Under the pieces are notes generated by a model, which was not told where the DNA came from, ran no database searches, and worked only from the letters and a program-made list of their open reading frames with translations. Positions 60,682-64,000 of a stretch of DNA of 64,000 bases are shown here, piece after piece. The translations under genes were made by a program, and so were the position numbers. The stretch comes from UBA6244 sp963676875 (GTDB lineage: Bacteria > Bacteroidota > Bacteroidia > Bacteroidales > F082): the NCBI GenBank assembly GCA_963676875.1, contig OY781436.1, forward strand, positions 3,968,001 to 4,032,000, given 5' to 3'. Within the stretch, counting starts at the first letter, position 1, and every line of letters starts with the position of its first letter.

Positions 60682-61614
60682 CTGGAAAACAAAATTCAAC
60701 ATACACGAATCGAAGCGTTTAACTCTCTGGAGATGATAGCGCGTCAGGCTGTGGAGGGCTTTATAACAGGCTTGCACAAAAGCCCGTTTCATGGTTTTTC
60801 AGTGGAGTTTGCCGAACACCGACAATACAACGCAGGCGAATCGACCAAGTTTATCGATTGGAAACTTTACGGACGAACCGATAAGCTGTTTGTCAAACGT
60901 TTTGAGGAAGAAACCAACTTGAGGTGTCACTTGGTAATCGACCGTTCCTCTTCCATGTATTTCCCTGAAACAAAATCTGCCGACATCAACCATCCCAACA
61001 AAATGGTGTTTTCGGTTTATGCCGCCGCAGCTTTGGCAACATTGATGAAAAAACAGCGTGATGCCGTGGCGGTTACAAGTTTTTCCGATCAGTTGGACTT
61101 GCATACCGAAGCCCGTTCAAGTGGAGTGCACCATCGCTATTTGTTTTCAGAATTGGAGAAACTGCTCAATGCCGAGCAAACCAAAGGCACGAGTACCAAT
61201 GTTTCTTTTTCCCTTCACCGACTCTCAGAAATGATTCACCAGCGCTCTCTGGTGGTCATTTTTAGTGATATGCTGGACGATTCTTCCAGCCTGGACGATC
61301 ATTTTTCGGCACTTCAGCACCTGAAGCACGATAAGCATGAGGTGATACTTTTTCATGTGAAAGATAAAAAACTGGAAGAGGAATTGGGCTATGAAAATCG
61401 CCCATACCGTTTTGTCGATTTGGAAACCAACGACACGATCAAGCTGAATCCCATGGAAATCAAAGAGAACTATCAAAAGATGTCAGCAGATTTGCGCCTT
61501 ACCCTGGAACAACGTTGTGGTGCTTATGGAATCGACTATGTGGAAGCTGATATTAACAAGGGGTTTGAAGGGATATTGCTTCCGTATTTCTTTAAGCGCC
61601 AAAAGCTTTATTAA
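60682..61614 (+). CDS. DUF58 domain protein (MoxR-associated type)
   Basis: A DUF58/vWA-like protein of roughly 295-310 residues. The DUF58 signature is HGFSVEFAEHRQYNAGESTKFIDWKLYGRTDKLFVKRFEEETNLR, and the vWA-like DRSSSMYF follows. The first ATG is at 60733, but homologues of this type begin ~15 residues earlier with a helix before VVEGF, and the frame stays open to the left without an ATG. I therefore place the start provisionally at CTG 60682 (ATT 60667 is also in frame). DUF58 genes normally flank moxR and batA/batB; here none is adjacent. Confidence 0.75.
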   Translation: MENKIQHTRIEAFNSLEMIARQAVEGFITGLHKSPFHGFSVEFAEHRQYNAGESTKFIDWKLYGRTDKLFVKRFEEETNLRCHLVIDRSSSMYFPETKSADINHPNKMVFSVYAAAALATLMKKQRDAVAVTSFSDQLDLHTEARSSGVHHRYLFSELEKLLNAEQTKGTSTNVSFSLHRLSEMIHQRSLVVIFSDMLDDSSSLDDHFSALQHLKHDKHEVILFHVKDKKLEEELGYENRPYRFVDLETNDTIKLNPMEIKENYQKMSADLRLTLEQRCGAYGIDYVEADINKGFEGILLPYFFKRQKLY

Positions 61615-61653
61615 CGGTGTCTGTTCTGTGGATTGCCGGATGCTTCAATAACC

Positions 61654-63789
61654 TCAAAGTTTAATCTTAATTTCAGCTTTTACCTCCGTCTTATGATTGC
61701 CTGTGATTTCGTCCGCTCCCGAACTGATAGTGTTTCGATGAAAATAGGTAGTTCGTGCCCATCGTAACCAGAAATTAACGCTCGGAGAAATACTCCATTT
61801 AGCCATCAAATATACCCGCTGCCCATCGTCAAAATAGGAGGGAACACTAAAAGAGTAGAGTACATCATTCTCGTAAGTATAGATGCGCGAATCGTAGCCA
61901 TCCGTGCTAAACAAGGCGTAGCGAAAGGTTAGTTGAATCGGAAATTCTTCCGGGCGAAAAAGTACATCCTGATACAGGAGGTAACCATGTTCCGGTGTTT
62001 GCCTTTCCTTTTTGAAATAGACCAAATCGAGTCTGTTTTTCAGTGTTAAAGCTGGCCAAATCTCATAGGAAACAAAAAACCGTGCTTCGTTTCTACTCAC
62101 ATCTGCAATTTCTTTGGTATAAAGGTAGGGTACGGATAGATTTTCCTGTTTTTGTTTTATACGAACCCGGACATACGCACTCACTTTCTTTACTGGGGTA
62201 TAAGCCAAATGTAACAAATAGTCACGTCCGCTTGAGGGTGCATCCACACGGTATTTTATCCAGGGAAATTGATATTGGTCGATGTAGCATGATAGATTCA
62301 GACTTTTGGTTATCAAGGCTTTAAATCCAAAATAGATGCCTTGCTCGTTGGCCATGGCACTACTTTCGTAAAACGGATTATTGTAAAGATTTTGATAGTC
62401 CTTGGCATATTGGTGATAGAACAATGTGAACAACAATCGGTCGGACAAAAAGGTATTTACTCCGCCCAAACCTGCCATTCCGCCGTTCGAGGAAAGCGAA
62501 AATTCGCCAAATAGATTGATTTTGTTTAGGTTAATACCGAAATCAGCCCCATAATTCATCAGTTGATTTCCTGTAAAATTGAAAGTTTTATACGCTTCAC
62601 TTGAGGGGGTGATAGGTGTCGAAGTGTTTGTTTGGTAAGTAGTTAGTCCAAATTGAAAAACGTTGGCCATATAGGAAGCATGGGCTCCGTAGGCGGTAAT
62701 CTGAAGCGAACGTTTGTCCAGTAACTCGTTGATTGTGCGATGCAAACCTGTTTCGATGATGGAAGTAACCCCCTCATCCTGATCAACGACATCACGTTCA
62801 ATGTTGCTATCCACCTTGTTGGAAGAGTAAAAAGCGGTAAGTCTCAATTTCTCATACCCGAACGTAATAGCTGCTCCGCGGAAAAATCGGTTTTCGTTGG
62901 AAGAAGTATTGGGCCGGATACCACGTCCGAATTTTCTTATTTGGATGGCTTCTGACGATTTGCCAAAGGCCAATCCACTCCAGAGGGTTAGTCCTTGTCC
63001 GAATTCCAAATGATAACTACCTAAAGCTATTTGTTTGATGAATCCATCCATTTCTGCGTAAGCGAAAAAAGAGGCAAAATCAAATATAGGGTTTATCTTG
63101 TTGCCAATGAGTTGTTTAATGGTGTCGGGGAGTTGGCTTTTATTCACAGGTTCACCCGGATCTTTATCAAGAGTAAACCCAAACCTCAATCGGTTTTTGA
63201 AGTTGAATACATATCGTGCGTAGTATTTTTGGGGAGAACCCAAATAGGCACTTCCCGGAAAGTAGATGGCAGAATCGATGGGGATTTCGTATCCGGCCCT
63301 TTTTTCCAGCACTTGTTCGTAGCGCATCAATAACTGATGACGCCCATATTTCAAGGCATCTTTCATTTTGAGCTTATTTTGCCCTTTTTCTTCCGCTACC
63401 TTTACAAAAGGCAACATATTTTTGATGGTTTCTTCATCAAATCCGGGGATGTTTTGAAGCTCGTAGATGCTGGCCATGGGACCAAATTCGCGCAAAGCGG
63501 CCACCAGATTATTCAATTGAACATCGTTGATCAGGTAAAGTGAGCGTAACTCTTCAAGATGGGGGCCATTTAGGTTGATGGGATATTTGGCGTAGTAAAG
63601 GTAATCTTCGAGCAAGTCGCTGTAGTCCAATTCAATATCTGTTCGTTCGGCCAGATTTTCGAGTTGGTCGGTAATAAACTCGATGTTAGTCATTTGTGTG
63701 GTATCAGGCTCCTGACCAAATACATTTAGTGCCAGAAGAATACAGACGAAACTCAAGGTTGATTGAGGTAGTTTTTGGAGATATTTCAT
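61654..63789 (-). CDS. Large outer-membrane protein with N-terminal helix-hairpin-helix region
   Basis: A 711-residue exported protein. After a signal peptide (ending VFGQE), residues ~55-140 contain ComEA-like helix-hairpin-helix repeats (PINLNGPHLEELRSLYLINDVQLNNL, MASIYELQNIPGFDEETIKNML). The other ~550 residues are strand-rich and aromatic, consistent with a large beta-barrel (GFTLDKDPGEP, FNFKNRLRFG, and ending AEIKIKL). Such proteins are common in Bacteroidota and their role is unknown. It is co-transcribed with the barrel protein upstream, whose stop lies two bases before this ATG. Confidence 0.7.
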   Translation of the reverse strand: MKYLQKLPQSTLSFVCILLALNVFGQEPDTTQMTNIEFITDQLENLAERTDIELDYSDLLEDYLYYAKYPINLNGPHLEELRSLYLINDVQLNNLVAALREFGPMASIYELQNIPGFDEETIKNMLPFVKVAEEKGQNKLKMKDALKYGRHQLLMRYEQVLEKRAGYEIPIDSAIYFPGSAYLGSPQKYYARYVFNFKNRLRFGFTLDKDPGEPVNKSQLPDTIKQLIGNKINPIFDFASFFAYAEMDGFIKQIALGSYHLEFGQGLTLWSGLAFGKSSEAIQIRKFGRGIRPNTSSNENRFFRGAAITFGYEKLRLTAFYSSNKVDSNIERDVVDQDEGVTSIIETGLHRTINELLDKRSLQITAYGAHASYMANVFQFGLTTYQTNTSTPITPSSEAYKTFNFTGNQLMNYGADFGINLNKINLFGEFSLSSNGGMAGLGGVNTFLSDRLLFTLFYHQYAKDYQNLYNNPFYESSAMANEQGIYFGFKALITKSLNLSCYIDQYQFPWIKYRVDAPSSGRDYLLHLAYTPVKKVSAYVRVRIKQKQENLSVPYLYTKEIADVSRNEARFFVSYEIWPALTLKNRLDLVYFKKERQTPEHGYLLYQDVLFRPEEFPIQLTFRYALFSTDGYDSRIYTYENDVLYSFSVPSYFDDGQRVYLMAKWSISPSVNFWLRWARTTYFHRNTISSGADEITGNHKTEVKAEIKIKL

Positions 63790-63791
63790 GA

Positions 63792-64000
63792 CTAAAATCC
63801 AATTTGAATGGATGCTTGTGGCGAAAATCCAAGGGTTTCATGCATGGCAGCTCCCAGGTCGAACTGGAAATATTTATAACGAAAGCCCGCACCCAGTGAA
63901 AATATTTCTAGTCCGGTACTTGTGCCCGTGCGTATGAAAAATCTGTCTTTCACTTGATATTCTAAACCAAGACGGGCAATTACAGGTCGGGTATTTGAGT
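63792..64000 (-). CDS. 3' part of an outer-membrane beta-barrel protein, cut by the window edge
   Basis: The last ~69 codons of a minus-strand gene. The translated end alternates aromatic and small residues (RLGLEYQVKDRFFIRTGTS, then GFRYKYFQFDLGAAMHE, then FSPQASIQIGF) and stops with a terminal Phe, the usual barrel end signal. It resembles PorV/PorP-like or other T9SS-related barrel proteins, but the fragment is too short to decide. It precedes the large barrel protein by two bases. Confidence 0.6.
   Translation of the reverse strand, partial: SNTRPVIARLGLEYQVKDRFFIRTGTSTGLEIFSLGAGFRYKYFQFDLGAAMHETLGFSPQASIQIGF

Overview
The window looks like chromosomal DNA of a member of the Bacteroidota, probably a Bacteroidales/Marinilabiliales-type marine or sediment organism. 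Three large secreted proteins end in type IX secretion (T9SS) sorting domains. Many genes are preceded by the Bacteroidota -7 box TAnnTTTG, often with TTTG about 18-20 bases upstream. Families largely confined to this phylum are present: DUF6913, DUF4835, the divergent RNA polymerase omega, a BamD lipoprotein, PepSY-like proteins and the NTP_transf_4 sugar nucleotidyltransferase. No rRNA, tRNA or CRISPR array was seen.

Layout. 0-6 kb: an AT-rich GIY-YIG nuclease, an MBL-fold hydrolase, DUF6913-dapA and a secreted M14 carboxypeptidase. 6-12 kb: a membrane protein behind an alpha-oxoamine synthase (sphingolipid or sulfonolipid type), then bamD-rpoZ-coaBC-DUF4835. 12-20 kb: a PepSY-like lipoprotein and a five-gene efflux operon in the order response regulator, histidine kinase, TolC, adaptor, RND pump. 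20-29 kb: an orphan peptide-binding lipoprotein, a secreted M1 aminopeptidase and a wtp (tungstate/molybdate) transport operon carrying two unusual passengers. 29-35 kb: lon, a GlmU-like protein, L31 type B, a LuxC-type acyl-CoA reductase and an outer-membrane protein. 35-37.2 kb: an IS1634-family insertion sequence with recognisable inverted ends. 37-41 kb: an outer-membrane protein, DUF3137, LemA and a secreted protein. 41-46.5 kb: an ECF sigma factor, a putative dual-membrane-spanning anti-sigma factor, a six-PKD T9SS surface protein and a lipoprotein. 46.6-54 kb: a tricorn-like protease, htpG, and a 1.2-kb tandem array of 186-bp units bounded by a second copy of the htpG 3' end. 54-64 kb: msrA, rpsP, a DnaQ-DnaE fusion polymerase, trxA, a DUF58 protein and two outer-membrane proteins, the last cut by the window edge.

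The most interesting parts are: (1) the sigma factor overlapping a protein whose single inner-membrane helix, long disordered linker and C-terminal beta-barrel match the layout of dual-membrane-spanning anti-sigma factors; (2) the repeat array behind htpG with a relic htpG end that differs only at synonymous sites; (3) the wtp operon with a palindrome at its predicted start site, a YD-repeat protein and a lipoprotein that looks like two tandem, cysteine-less molybdopterin-oxidoreductase folds; (4) 11-bp tandem operators in front of the efflux regulator, with a related motif in front of the PepSY gene.

Coordinates were read by eye. Promoter and operator calls are pattern matches and no alignment or database search was run.
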